Shown: positions 32,591 through 44,977, numbered from the stretch's first letter. The stretch is 64,000 bases of DNA from Stenopsyche tienmushanensis (GCA_008973525.1 WACJ01000528.1:1674001-1738000); one strand, 5' to 3'. Notes: generated by a model not told the origin, from the sequence alone. Translations and numbers: made by a program.

Positions 32591-34586
32591 TGTTACTTTA
32601 ACAATATGACTACTATAATCTAACTAATTTGAGCGTCCTTATTGAATGATCTCAAACAATATACACCAGAGACAATATTTTAAATTATAGCTAAGACAAA
32701 ATACGCTTTGCAAATATTATAAGTTATGCGTTAATACAAAATATCACATAATTTCTATTGAAAATATTTTTAATAAAACATTTAGATCACCATGATCACA
32801 TTTTTCGACATGCTTATGATGCATCACCGATGGCCACACCCGTCTGACGACCGTTAACAGGTGGAACGAAAAAGGGAATTATATCAGTAATACCTCAAAC
32901 GTCCTTTGTACGGATAACAACCTCATTTTCATGGAACAACTTAATGATACACGTTTTCCGACGTACCCGGGCACAATCCTGCCGGGATTTCGCTCGTTCG
33001 CCATATACCCGCGGGAAACTTTCAAAGACTCCTGGCTGCTCATTCTGCAAACACACAATTATTTTAAGACTTATTCACCACTCACTAATTGCAATTACTA
33101 TCTGAATGTATACCCGAACACATGCACCCTTGGAACACAGATCCTTCCACGCCATTAAATTCAGCAACACCACAATGGGAAGGGCCAATTAAAATCTTGT
33201 CTACTTTTTTCGATTCTATTTCTCATCATTTTTTCTTAATTAATCCCAAGACCCCTTTTCATCATCATTTCGTTATTTTTTTTAATGAAACGAAGGACTT
33301 GAATGGTTTCGAGAAAAAATTATGTTATTTATAGAAGCCTTCGTTGTTGTGTGCGGAGAGCTAATGAAGTTTCCATTTTCCCGGCGTATAATTTTCTGGG
33401 ATGTTTTTATGGGATAAAAAATACCCTTATTAACAAGATGGGGAATGAAATTCGCTGAGTACTGAGTTTATTAAAAACCACAAACTTCTTTGAGACACAA
33501 GTACGCTCGAAGCGTCTGGTTTAGCTGCATTTTTATATATGAAAGACATCTTTACATTAACTCAAATTGATCAGTAAATCATCTCTATTTATAAAAGAAA
33601 TCATTAAATTTGTTACTAGAAAATACTGTTTTCCACTTGTATTCATCACTTTTTATATACAAATTGGGCAATTTTTCATGTCTATAATCTGAAAGACTAA
33701 TGATTTTTCATCGAAGAATAGTTCAGAGTAATTTTGGGTAAATAAATACTAAGAGATAGAATATTCTTATGATTGAAAAAGATGATGCATTACCAGGCAA
33801 AATAATATTTTTGCATCAAAAGAATACGATAACTTAATTTTTTTTTTCATTGTTAGGAAGGGATGAATTTTGATTACAAATAAAAATCAAATGAAATAAA
33901 TTTTACATCTTTATTGAACGACCCTAAAATAAACATATTTGACTCCACCTAAATTCATGCCTCATAAACTTTTTCGGTTCGTAAATCTTGAGTAAAAATC
34001 CTCGCTAAATAACCTTTGCAGCCTCTCTCAACATCACGTCGTAAAGAAAGCATCAGAATTTACGAGAGGACCTAAAACTTATTTTACAAAATTCTCCCAA
34101 AACATTAATTATTTTCATTGTCGTCCCAACACAGATGAAATATCATAAGCTAATTATTTGCATACAATTATTATTATATAGGGCAAAAATAGAGAATAGA
34201 TAGGAACATTGAACAAATGCTGATGAACGGACGTCATATTTTTGCGTTAGGTTTCATTATATTTATCTGGAACACGTATACAAACGTCAATTATTGTGAG
34301 ATAAATGATATCAATAAAAAGCACACGTGAAATTTGTGGAGGCTTGTCATGCACCATGATATAAAGTGGAGCTAAAAGTCGTTGCGTATTGCGTCATGTC
34401 ATTGCAAATAAATATATATTCTAAATTCATTATAATATTTCATTTCATTTTAGTATTATGTGAGCACTCCATTACATTTTTTTATACTAAAATTATTAAA
34501 AACATATTTAACAGTTAAAACTCTCTGGTAGATGCTAATTTTTAATAAGTGATACTTGTGGTATTATATAAAAAATGAACTATTCT
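32591..34586. other. no recognised gene
   Basis: 32800-33340 is unique and moderately GC-rich with a 75-codon ATG frame (32931-33158, 'MEQLNDTRFPTYPGTIL') and an overlapping frame, neither recognisable. The rest is AT-rich. Confidence 0.4.
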
Positions 34587-34712
34587 AAGTTGGGATGGGT
34601 CCGCAAAAAAATATTCACAAAGGGGTCCGCGAAAAAAAAATTGTCAAGAGAGGGTCCGCGAAAGAAATTTTGCTTAAGGGGTCCGCGGACTACATAAGTT
34701 TAAGAAGTGCTG
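34587..34712 (-). mobile_element. truncated hAT MITE ('cagcggttct' family)
   Basis: Inverted relative to the copy at 22877. It ends 'acataagtttaagaagtgctg', the diverged terminal repeat, and contains three runs of 'ggtccgcgaaa'. The other end is missing. Confidence 0.65.
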
Positions 34713-34811
34713 CTTTAGAGCTTTAGTCTTTTTACTTTTATTACAAAGTCTTGGGTTCAACACCACGTGGAATAAAGTCCCTGTGTTAGTAGATTTGAGA
34801 AATTTGAAGTA

Positions 34812-35139
34812 CACTTAAACTTTTTTTTGTGCGGTTGATGCGTTCCGCGGAAAATAGCACAAAAAGATATGACTTACATAGAAAAAGTGAAGATGCGTTC
34901 CATGGAAACCGTTTAACTTTGAAACAGCTATATAAAATATATCCAAAATCGCATAAAAAAGTTAATTAAAATACAGGAAAACAACAAGTCAATTAAAAAA
35001 TAACATTTCGGTTAGTATTGATGATTTATTTCCTATTTTATCCAAAATATCTCGATGAAAATAAAAAAAAATGCTATAAAAATCCGCATAACTTCGAAAT
35101 CACACAACAAAAAAAGTCGCACAAAAAGAGGTTTGAGTG
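34812..35139 (-). mobile_element. Tigger-like MITE, 328 bases
   Basis: Both terminal repeats are present ('cacttaaacttttttttgtg' and 'cacaaaaagaggtttgagtg') with TA at 34810-34811 and 35140-35141. The left part carries the family's 3' signature and the right part the 5' signature, so it is inverted relative to 28462. An 83-codon open frame at 35033-35284 runs over the end and is meaningless. Confidence 0.85.
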
Positions 35140-35141
35140 TA

Positions 35142-36803
35142 TTATCGTAAATCAACTTTGTTTTGATATTCAAATTATGAAAGATTAAACACTGGAGTGA
35201 CCAAAAAAGTTGGCAAGACTGTTCATGAATTTTTGATTTACAATAAAGATTATATTTTTGCTTGACATTCCTTATTTTAATCATACTTTTATTTTATTAA
35301 TTTATTATTCCTAGAATATTTTTTGTGAAGATATCCACATAATTATGAATTCATATTGCACAACTCATTTCCTTATAGAGTCCTTGACTAATATTCAAAC
35401 CCCAGCAAGGAAAACACGTTAATGGGAATAACCTGTAGGCAGTTAGGTCCAATGGAATGTCGGATGATTGTGGTGCAAATGTGCTGAAGTCTGCGTTTAT
35501 TGCCTACACCATTTGTTACTTTTATTCAGCAATTTGGCTGTTCACCCTTCCACAATAACGCGTCTCGTCTTCCACACTTTCGTTGGAACCCATTACAAAA
35601 CACATTATCCCAAACACGGTCTTATTATCTTCCATACAAAGGGACGCCAAAGAAAAAAAGTAGCGCCTGTATTATAAACCAAAACGTTCCCCCATTTAAT
35701 TTTTTTTTCTCCAACATCCAACGTGATGAGAATATCGCCTCCCGAAATGTCCCGGAACGGGGCGAATATAGATCATATGGACATTTCGCGCTACGCGCGT
35801 GATGGCGGATTTTTTTGCAGGTTTCAATTTATGATTGCGAATTTAAAAATATGTGAAAATATAAGCAGGCTGAGTGACACGATGCCGTAAAGGGCGAATG
35901 TTCCTTTTGTATTTATTAAATTCTGGAAACGTCCTGTCCCGCAGTGGGTTCGGCACTATTTCATGTGTTCATTTCCTCCTGTCACTTCTGCGACTTCCCT
36001 CATTGCCTATGGGGGAGTGAGAAAGCGTAAAAAAAGGAAATGAATTAAAAAAAAGAGAATGACGGCCTTCGTGAGGTACAGGCTTTATTTTATGCTATAT
36101 AGGCTGCATTATACCTCAAATATTAGCATTTTGATAAATGGCGATCATCGTCGTCATTTATGTTTACGTGGGAATGCTAAATGCAAGTTAGACATCTCAT
36201 TTATTATATAGAAATCCTAAATTATATGCATCAGAACAAATATTTCATTCGATCGACTGAGATATTATTTGGGGTATCGAAGTCAAAACAACAAAACTTT
36301 GCACATGTGTCGTCGCCCTAATAGAGGATCTGGTTTTTACTATGGCTCTCAAATATGTCGTCATTAAAATTTAAGAGTAATCCAGTTCTGGGAGTATCTC
36401 CCAAATAATTTAAATTTTGAAAATGATGCTGTTTTCACCATGTATGGACACAAACCAAGTTCAAACAGACGTCTATCAAAATCGGCAAGGACTTATTGAT
36501 ACATCTAATATATAATTATAAAAGCAATATGAGCTATAATAATAAAGGCTGTAGTTTAAAAATAGTCATTCAATCACAAAGTATTAAGTTATGAAACATT
36601 TATCCAAATTCGTATAATTAAATTCGTGTTAAGCTCCTTCGTGCAGCAGTCTCTTTGGCGCAAGAGATTATGGAGAGGCTGCAATATTGCACATTTGATG
36701 CATCAAATTTCCTACAACACGAGTTACATAATACAGTTTCCGTAATCGTGAAAAATATAATATAAACCGTAATGATAAGATAATCGTGATTTAATTGAAA
36801 TGA
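35142..36803. other. no recognised gene
   Basis: 35390-35820 and 35900-36180 are GC-richer unique islands. A frame of 100 codons (35500-35802, no ATG start) has no recognised domain. The remainder is AT-rich. Confidence 0.4.
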
Positions 36804-38060
36804 TTTGGGAGACCCATAAGTGATCAATTATTTCGAATTAAAACGAAAAAAAATCGATTATCGTTACGATTTTATTTTAATTATTCGATCAATTATATAA
36901 TTTACATTATTATTTACAACTCTTTGCCATCTTTCAGGCATATTTTAAATCTCTCTTTATTAAAAAGAGGCTGACTTTGACGAAAAGTAATTATTTAGGT
37001 GAATTTCAACTTCATTTACATTTCAAAACGTCTTATTTTCAATGAAGTGCCTAGAACTTTGAATAAATAATTCAAAGTTCGCAATATCTGGTGAATATAG
37101 CGGATGAGGTAGCATTTCCCAAATGAGTTCCCTAATTTTTTCCTGGGCTACTTTAGCTGCATGGGGTCTGGCATTATCATGATGCAATATCACGCCTTTT
37201 CGATTGACTAAATTTGTATGTTTTTTTAATAATTTTGCATTTACTCTGTCTAATTGTGAGAAATAAATTTGTGCATTGATGCTTTCTCCTAGTTTTAGAA
37301 ACTCAAAGTGTATTATCTCACCACAATCCCACCATATGCTCAAGAGGACCATTTTTACAGTCAAAGAAGGTTAAGGAGTTGGAACAGCCGGTTGATTAGT
37401 TGAAAGCCACTGCTTAGTTCTTTTAACATTGTCGTATAATATCCATTTTTCATCACAAGTTATAATCCGGTGTAGAAATTGTTCGTTAAGGTGTCTAATT
37501 ATAAGCGATGTGCAACAATTGGTGGACAATTGGTGAGGAATCCAAACACCTTCTCTTGCTAATCGCATGCAAGTGTCTTTGCACTGTTGACCAAGTAGCC
37601 ACAAGTCTTGATATTATTTCTGTCACACTTAATTTTGGATCGGAATTCACTAGCGATTTCAGCAGCTCGGTATCGAATTCAATAGGTCTCCCACTTCGGT
37701 GGTCATCAACTAGGCTAAAATTGCCACTTGAGAATCTTCGAAACCATCGTTGACACTTGTTGACTTTAAGAATTTTACCGTAAATACCACAAATTTTCTT
37801 AGATGTCTGTGTTGCGTTACAACCCATTTTAAAGTGGAAGAGCATAAGATGACGAATATGTTCTTCTTGCGGCTGTGTGTCTGACATGGTGTAGATAACG
37901 AGTTTACTTTTATCTGTTGATGAATAAAAGAGGTTTAGAATCTACTCAATAAGATACTAACTAAATACACAACCACTATAGTCGACGCGTCAGCGATAAC
38001 TGTATGTAACAACATGTAACAACGCTCTTAAAATAATTGATTACTTATGGGTCCCCCTAA
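36804..38060 (-). mobile_element. Mar-C near full-length mariner
   Basis: 1257 bases, the usual mariner length. Ends are 'tttgggagacccataagtga' (36804) and, inverted, 'ttagggggacccataagta' (38060), continuing to match for about 30 bases. The right flank is TA (38061-38062); the left flank is GA, so one side of the target duplication has mutated. It is the best-preserved element in the window. Confidence 0.9.
36917..37887 (-). pseudogene. mariner transposase, Mar-C, nearly complete
   Basis: Starts at ATG 37887. The N-terminal helix-turn-helix part is intact for about 100 residues: 'HIRHLMLFHFKMGCNATQT', 'CQRWFRRFSSGNFSL' and 'DDHRSGRPIEF'. A frameshift near 37560 moves the reading to 'REGVWIPHQL', 'FLHRIITCDEKWILYDN' (first catalytic Asp in 'CDEKW') and 'KQWLSTNQPAVPTP', ending in a stop at 37371. 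It resumes as 'MVLLSIWWDCGEIIHFE' and 'GVILHHDNARPHAAK' (second catalytic Asp). The third block reads 'PHPLYSPDIANFELF' in place of '.PSDYHLF', so the third Asp is gone. The C-terminus is decayed. Family: mauritiana/Bmmar-type mariners. Confidence 0.9.
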
Positions 38061-38062
38061 TA

Positions 38063-41000
38063 CTTTAGATTCTAACGAATAGGATGGTTGTATGTAGAGC
38101 TTGTATAAAAACCGACATTCTTCATTGGCACATTCAATAAAAAAAAATTAAGCCAAATTTAAATTTAAAAGAAAAATCAATAACCATAACAAAATATATA
38201 GCTATTATTGCATAAAAAATCAATTTAGAAAATGCGTTTTAATTTTTTACCCTCAATCTTAATACAATTGAACTCTTCAATTGTCTCACGTTTGGCACTT
38301 ACGTAAAATTTGTAAACTAGTTCTATCACCCGAGAATTGTTAATAACCCCTTTGTTGGATAGTTTCACGAATGAATAAGCAAACTGTTATACTGTTTATA
38401 GTGAAATTATTCACAGCTGTTAATCTTGAAATAATTTCTTCTAAACTACACTGTTTTAAGAAATTTTCGATGCTGATTTATTTTGAAAGGGAGGTCTTGT
38501 TCCGGCTGTGAATGGTCCAGGTCCGGTTGTGGTCATCATTTTTGTTTCAGGTATTTGGTGAACAAATGCTCAAAAAAGTTGTTTCCAAACTTCCAATTTT
38601 ATAAAAATCATTGATGCCTAAACAATTGGGTTTTTGTATCTCTCGACATGTTCCCGCTGAATATTGACGAAAGACTGAGGACACATTAATTTACAATATC
38701 GAAAATATTTGACATTTGGGAATTTCACTTTTTTTTCAATTTTATGGAAATAGTAAATGAAGTCAATGTGAATTTTGATGAGTAGTTCATGAATCCTGTC
38801 GCCTAAGGGCGAGAATTTCGTAGAAGGTTCGCATTTTCCTCCAATCTGCCTATTGAATTAATTATGAAAAAGGTCCAAAACTAGTTCCTTCAACCTTCTG
38901 AGAAGAACCTTTTCTTATTAAGAACAGCGTGTCAACGCAACGAGTGCAAATAGCACTTGCTGTATAGTCAACGATTCAATATTTTTCGTTCAAAATTCGA
39001 AAAAACCGCTTTTCGAAAGTTTTTTTTTGCCTAAAAACACGGTTTTTGAAAACAGGTTTTGAAACTAGTTGTATGTGTATTACACGCCTTGATCACCCTT
39101 ACGCGCCCTCATAAAGCAAAATTGAGACTGGTTAAAATACAGGGAATTAAACTTGTGATCTTTAGGCAGTTCTGTGGTTAAACGAATCATACAGGAGGTG
39201 TGGCTGGCGACCACATTTTTAAAACACATATTTGCTATGAAAACGATGTAAAATGCTTGGCAATAATCCCATAAAAGGGATTGTTAAAAACCGCCCCAAG
39301 TGTTACCGCATCCTTCTTATTCACTGAACCTCGCTCTGGCGGTTTTCCACCTTTTTAGGTAAACGGAGTACAGTCTGAAAGAAAAAATGATTCAAAAATG
39401 CAACTGAAGTAGAAATGTATTTAATATCGTTTATTTGCTTCTAAGCTGGAAAAGTTTATACAAAATAGGAATCAAAGGAATGTCGAGGCGATGGGAAATT
39501 GTAAGAATAATGAAAGGAATTAGATTGTATTTAATTTTTTTGCTATTAATAAATTTACTAAATGCGCAAATATTTTGGGGTCTTCCTGATTTAAAATATT
39601 TTTTTAGTGTTTAAAATGTAACATTTGCTATAGAATATGCTATTGGATTCCTTTTTAGTATGCAGCTTGCATTCACTTGTGGGAAATAAATGGAATTTAT
39701 GATTTTTCAGCATGCCGCATTTTTCGTTTAAATATTAATTGAAATATTTTATTCTTTCATGAAATTCACGTCATTATTTCTTTTAACGCTGTTATTGTCA
39801 TAAACATGAGACCCTTGACAGAATGCACAAGTACATGAGGATCTGAGACCTTATGCCACTCTACAGAATAAAAGATTTCCATCCTGTACTCTCATCCGGG
39901 AAAGAGAAAGGGAGAACGAAAAAGAATGAAAGAATTGTTTTGGTACTCTTCAGCTTCCCTCTGCCATTTGAGCATTCCCTCTTAAAGCAAGCAATTAAAA
40001 TGGTCTTTGTTTTTGATACAGGCACAAAACGTTTAACTCGAGTGACGTCTTTCCTGCCTCCATGTTCAAGTGTGCATCTTTTTATGAACTCCACATTATA
40101 TTATGACGATGCTTCGTCCTAAGTAGAATCCCATTAGCGATCCTGGTTAATTTATCAGAGACGGCGAAAGTTTCAGCGCCTTCCATTGTGCATAATTTGT
40201 TGGAATTTTGGAATATTTCCTACATCGATTTATTAAGCTTCGGTCAAATCCAGTCGACAGCTGGAGCGAAAGCCGCTGATATTAAATGTCAGCCGCATAA
40301 AGCCAAGAGCACTTGAGGAATGATTCGGGCCGCGTGTGTCCTGAAGGCTGTATTTAGAGCCAACAATAGCTTCCACCCTACAATTCTCCAACCACCCCTC
40401 GCATAATTCTACGAAACCCTGTCTGTTTCACTGCCGGCCCACCACATTTTTTCCTAGTCGAAACCATCGTATAAAGCCGACCCGCTTGCCTTTCTACATT
40501 TCTTTTGATTTTTTTCTGCATTCATTCCCCGTTGGAGAGAAATCCTTTTTGTCTTTCTCCAACCGTGAAGGACTTCCGGACTTTTCATGGAATGCATCTG
40601 TTGTTTGAAACCGGAACCTATTTTTTCCAAATCGATCGAATTCTTTGATGCAGTTCTTTAAATGAGTACAACCAAACTTAAAAATACATCATCATCTGAT
40701 GCCATTTACAAATTCAAAGTCGATCTCTCTGATAAAATAATGCCCATGTATTCCATTTTTAAAGTAAAACTTGTATAGGCTTGGTGGGGCAAATTGGCTT
40801 GAACGATTGCTATGGTTTTTGTACCAGAAAAATAGATATGATGATCATTCTTCATAACATGTTCCGTTACTGTCGATTTTTAATCCAATTGCAAGACTGC
40901 GTTCTAATGTTCTGTCACCCTGTAGGCAATTTATCTACTGGTTTGTTCAATATACGATATGATATAGACTATGCATTCGATCTCGTAAGTACCCTGATTT

Positions 41001-41586
41001 TCGTTTTTCACTTTGTTTTTTATGTTGGGCAGGAGACTTCCTATATTTTTCCCGTCCCAATATTATGCTTATTCTGCGTTAAAAAGTGCTTTTGGAAACA
41101 AAATATTTTTCCGTGTGATGCGTACTGTCTGGTAATAAATTATTTGGGCGTGAGCAGCCCATATACAGCTATCCATGTGAGAAGCATGCACGCATACCCT
41201 GTGTGCTATTTTGGTGCTCGCACCAGAAACTGCATACATTTCAATTCAAATAACATATCAGTTGGAATTATTGGGGAACAACAACTCCTTAATTTTTTTA
41301 ATTTCAAACTGTAGCTTCGATAATATTATTCATAATTTTTAAATTCACTAAAAGCATGGTACCATTTTTACATGTCGTGGTTGATTTATATTTAAAATAA
41401 GAATTTTAAGCACGCCAATTTACAGTATTAAAATACACAATTTAAAAATAGTTTTCATATAGAACGATGAACTAACTGAATGAATAACTGAACCTTTTTT
41501 TTGTTGGTATGTTTACGTATCATTTAATCAATGCAAGTTAAACAAATAAAATTATTTCAGAAAAGATAAAAATACAATTTAAAAAT
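38063..41586. other. no confirmed gene; GC-richer island 39840-40640
   Basis: 38060-39840 is AT-rich without element ends. 39840-40640 is a GC-richer unique island with frames on both strands (39853-40122 plus, 39861-40094 minus) but no recognisable domain; it may be conserved noncoding DNA. The longest open frame of the window (40838-41314) is listed separately. Confidence 0.4.
40838..41314 (+). CDS. longest open frame, unrecognised, Cys-rich
   Basis: From the first ATG (40838) it has 158 codons before the stop; the frame is open for another 19 codons upstream. The protein would be rich in Cys, Phe, Ile and Tyr, with hydrophobic stretches such as 'VSTLIFVFHFVFYVG' and 'IFPVPILCLFCVKKC'. No signal peptide, repeat or known motif stands out. 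Base composition is that of the surrounding DNA, and an AT-rich genome would be expected to break such a frame sooner, so it is noteworthy but could still be chance. No promoter, splice signals or polyadenylation signal could be tied to it. Confidence 0.2.
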   Translation: MMIILHNMFRYCRFLIQLQDCVLMFCHPVGNLSTGLFNIRYDIDYAFDLVSTLIFVFHFVFYVGQETSYIFPVPILCLFCVKKCFWKQNIFPCDAYCLVINYLGVSSPYTAIHVRSMHAYPVCYFGARTRNCIHFNSNNISVGIIGEQQLLNFFNFKL

Positions 41587-41949
41587 AGATCGTCATCAGA
41601 CATTTAAATGCTAGTTCGAGTTAATAACCGCGCGAGCCTGACTGATTAAATTCCTTTCTGCTGAGACACAAAAGATAAATTATTTATTTGCGTCGCTGCG
41701 GATGAATACTTATATACCATAATACTTTGATGTGATTCGTAATTATATTACGGAGGAATACAAAAAATCTGAACCCCGTATCTATTATATTTCATATTGA
41801 TATTCCCATTATTAGAGTCGAGGTGTAGTAAATACATCACCGGTAGAGAAAGGTTAATATAACAATTTGAAAAACATATATGTACGTTTACTAATCCCGG
41901 GATTCATTAGCACCTAAAACTGTCTGGGATCCCGGGATTGGATTCCCTA
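41587..41949. mobile_element. hAT 'tagggaatc' family, right half
   Basis: Matches the right half of the element at 50105-50719 over its whole length, from 'gtcatcagacatttaaatgc' to the end 'gggattggattccctaa' (41949). The sub-terminal palindrome 'gatcccggga' is present near 41929. The left half, including the other terminus, is missing. Confidence 0.75.
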
Positions 41950-43732
41950 ATTGTGACTATCACTTATATTAATATATTCATCTTTATACATCTAGTTTTC
42001 CAAAACCTTTGAAATATTTGAAAATTTGCTGAACTCCTGTAAGGAAAAATAATTTTTAATTAGGCGCCATTGATTTTAATTACGAACGAACAAATATATT
42101 TTAATAAATAAAAAATAAACAAATAATAATATAATACATCATCAGAATTGTAATTTCTAAAGTTTATTTAAAACTCTCCAATTGCGGGCTTTCGTTGAGT
42201 GGTCCACGATATGCCTGCTGTCTGCTCCTGTATTCCCAACGTAATTATCATCACAAACTTGTCCAGATCCTTGAGATTCTCCCGGTTTGGGGCTTTGGTC
42301 CGGGAAACAATTGAAACGAGGCGGAGGCACAAAAGGAAAACTCATTCGGTATCTACTATTTTTTAGAGTGCTCTGAAATCATCTTCCGACAATGCGAAAT
42401 CGTTTGGGTATTCTATTGAGGAATATTTATTTTATATTTTCCGAACGCCGCAATTCAATCGACGACGAAATAAATTATATATCGGGCGCCGTTCTTGCGA
42501 GCCGAAGTTCAATCATTAACAAAAGCGTATATTATATTACGAATGGCCCGGGCAATTCATTTTGTATGCGTCGGCTTAAATTAAGCCGGAGATTTGCCTT
42601 TGAAAACCGGAGATTCCGGACGAACACCGGAAGTTTTCATATTTAATTTCGCAATAAGGTTTACCATAAAATGACAGCCTCGGTATACCGATACAAACAC
42701 GATTTGACATTAGCATTTTTAAAATTATAATTGGTCCTAATACAATTTTTTATCAGCCATCGTGTTCATTCACAATGCGAATTTAACTATGAAACATATG
42801 CTTGTTTTTAAATTTTAAATCAAATAAGCTTACATTTATATAAATATTAATATTAATTTATTAATTTTATATTTATATACATTAAAAATATTCAATATTG
42901 TAATTAAAATGTGTTTTTATATAAGGACAAAATGTAATATGTTAAGACCAAATTCATCGCTGCGCTGTAATGATGAACTGTCAAACTCGTTTAAGGTTAT
43001 GTTCTTATTATAAGCTTGTCTGGGATATATACGTAGATATAGTCGGCAATATGAAGCTTGTCATCCAGAAAAGAGTGATATTTCTGCTTTTCGTTCGGGA
43101 GTACGTCAATATTTGAGGACGGGCACACATTATTAAATTTTTAAAACGGGGCACTGTATTCGGAGTCGAGAAGAGCGCCTATAAAGGGAACAATATAAGA
43201 AACAACATTTAAGGGGATATCCCTGACGTCACCGTCGACAATTTGCTAGCCGACTAAGGGGGCGAAAGAGGCTCTACGTATCCCCTTTACAATATTTCCT
43301 TATCAGATCAGCGACCGTTCTCACAACAGTTCTCAGGCCGTTGCTTACACACTCGGTGCTCCAAGTGGGATTGAGATTCTGATAGAAATCTACGAGAGCT
43401 CTTGACCGGATCTGCGCCCTGATGGAAATATATAATGTTTTCAGAGGGAGAGATTATTTCAAATATAAAATGGAATATTTTTTATGTACACAAAGAAATT
43501 TCCACGCGAAAGAAACTTTGTACCAGACCATTTCTTTGGTACCAATACACGTCAACAGTAATAAATTACTTCCTAGCTCAATGTTCAAGGGTCTTCATTT
43601 TATTAGATCGAAGAATTCTTTTGCTTGCGTTTCAAAGATTAAAAAGTATAAAGACCCCTAAATATTTTAAGGTTAATTCGATAGATAAGCTATAAATGCC
43701 CATTGACCTATATTTAGGACAAAGCGTTTATG
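41950..43732. other. mostly unique DNA with two notable patches
   Basis: 42157-42345 (minus) is listed separately. 43130-43430 is GC-richer and contains the CRE octamer TGACGTCA at 43224-43231, a 'taaggggata' / 'gtatcccctt' inverted pair (43210 and 43269), and no transposon match. It could be a promoter or an unrecognised element. 42660-43000 is AT-rich. Confidence 0.4.
42157..42345 (-). CDS. hypothetical 62-residue frame, possible exon
   Basis: Unrecognised. It opens with ATG (minus strand, 42345) and reads 'MSFPFVPPPRFNCFPDQ', then a Gly/Ser/Asp-rich part, and ends 'HSTKARNWRVLNKL'. GC content is clearly above the flanks and the amino-acid mix is ordinary for a real protein, unlike the Lys/Ile/Asn/Phe-rich chance frames nearby. 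The stop overlaps a polyadenylation-type 'aataaa'. An 'aaaaaatag' just upstream could be a splice acceptor with the frame open to it, so this may be a terminal exon. No domain or neighbour supports a function. Confidence 0.35.
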   Translation of the reverse strand: MSFPFVPPPRFNCFPDQSPKPGESQGSGQVCDDNYVGNTGADSRHIVDHSTKARNWRVLNKL

Positions 43733-43815
43733 TTAACTCTTTTAATGCTGGACAACGATATATCGTCGTTGGCGACACTTGCATAAAGTGCTAAACGACG
43801 ATATATCGTTTTGTA
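43733..43815. repeat. 17-base perfect inverted repeat next to TTAA
   Basis: Arms 'aacgatatatcgtcgtt' (43754-43770) and its reverse complement (43794-43810) flank a 23-base loop; each arm also contains the self-complementary 'acgatatatcgt'. TTAA lies at 43733-43736 just before 'ctcttttaatgctgg', the arrangement seen at piggyBac-like termini. No opposite end with TTAA was identified up to 44268, so the element assignment is tentative. Confidence 0.5.
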
Positions 43816-43819
43816 TGCG

Positions 43820-44268
43820 ATTTTGGTGCTCTAATATTCACATTATGAGAGAACTCTATCAAAATAGCTTTATTGAATTAAGCTTTATAGAATTTATAAA
43901 TAAATTCAAAATTGCAACAGTGAGTATAAGTGCTGTTGCAAGAGGCGTCTTAATTTAATGTATAAGACTACAAGGCTTAAAGTATATCAAAAAAAATCTA
44001 TGATTCTTTTGGCATTTATTAAAATTACAGGATAAAAAAAGGACAAAAATAAGGATGTTGGTGGCTTAGATAAATTTATATGCAATTTGATCAAGATGAT
44101 AATAATAATAGTTTATAAATATAATAATACTAGAGTGTTGGTATTATAATAACTACACGAATCACTTGTTTTACATGTTTAACGTATAGCTTGTTAAATT
44201 ATTTAATTTTAGCTTAAATTTTGTTACAAATCCTTCAAAATGCTTTATACTACATGTTCTATATTAAG
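43820..44268. other. AT-rich stretch, nothing seen
   Basis: AT-rich DNA between the inverted repeat and a hAT end. No gene, RNA or repeat is supported. Confidence 0.45.
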
Positions 44269-44540
44269 CAGGGTCGTAACAAGGGGATGGCAAAGCAGGT
44301 GCCCGCCACGGGCGCATCTAGGCTTGGAACGTAAAATACAGATTGTAAAATTCATATAACTCATCCGATCAGTCTTCTTCGGACAACTTCGTTTAGTAAA
44401 TGACAGTTCGTAATCTTTCTGTAAACATGTTCGGATATGGCGTCCGATCGCGAGGCGCTCATTCGTCATGTCAGCGATCCGAAAAGCGGACCGCTTGGAT
44501 ACACAGACCTTGTGACCACTCGCAATAGTAATTTTAGTCA
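44269..44540. mobile_element. hAT-like end, ZMYM-like family
   Basis: Starts 'cagggtcgtaacaagggg', a CAGRG hAT terminus, followed by 'gcccgccacgggcgc'. The first 80 bases are the inverted counterpart of 4650-4725. A 98-codon minus-strand frame (44245-44541) crosses the terminus and has no transposase motif. The other end is not found; a Tigger-like element begins at about 44545. Confidence 0.55.
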
Positions 44541-44544
44541 CGTG

Positions 44545-44977
44545 GCAACTAAACCGAACCTACTAGAATGAAATCTTTTAACGCGTTTTTCTTGAAATTA
44601 TTTTTTTAAACAAGGTTGACATAATATCTCAAGTTTTAATTAACTTATTCCTTTCAAATTAGGTACGAACCTTTTCTATATAACCATCTATTGTTCCTAT
44701 CAGATTTATATTAAAATTTAATTTATTACTATTTAAAAAAAGGCGTTAAAAAATAAGGCCAAAAATGATTTATTTTTAAACTGCATTAATGTTTTTCTGA
44801 TTTTTATTAACTCATTTGTACAATTTTGGGTATACATATTTTATATAGCTATTTCAAAGTTATGTGGTTTTTAAAATCCATGGCATATATCTTCATTTTT
44901 TCTATGTAAGTCATAGCTTTCTTTGTGCGATTTTCAGCGGAAAGCATCTGTTTTTGCACAAAAAAAAGGTTTAAGTG
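44545..44977 (+). mobile_element. Tigger-like element, left end lost
   Basis: Shares 'aaatcttttaacgcgttttt' and 'tctat.t.accatctattgttcct' with the copies at 60078 and 28462, then the 3' signature 'atttcaaagttatgtgg', and ends 'gcacaaaaaaaaggtttaag' at 44977 before TA. The missing left end coincides with the hAT-like piece. Confidence 0.75.

Noticed and set aside
44245..44541. 98-codon minus-strand frame
   Set aside because: It runs through a hAT-like terminus and has no transposase features. The related region at 4410-4728 is not open in the same phase.
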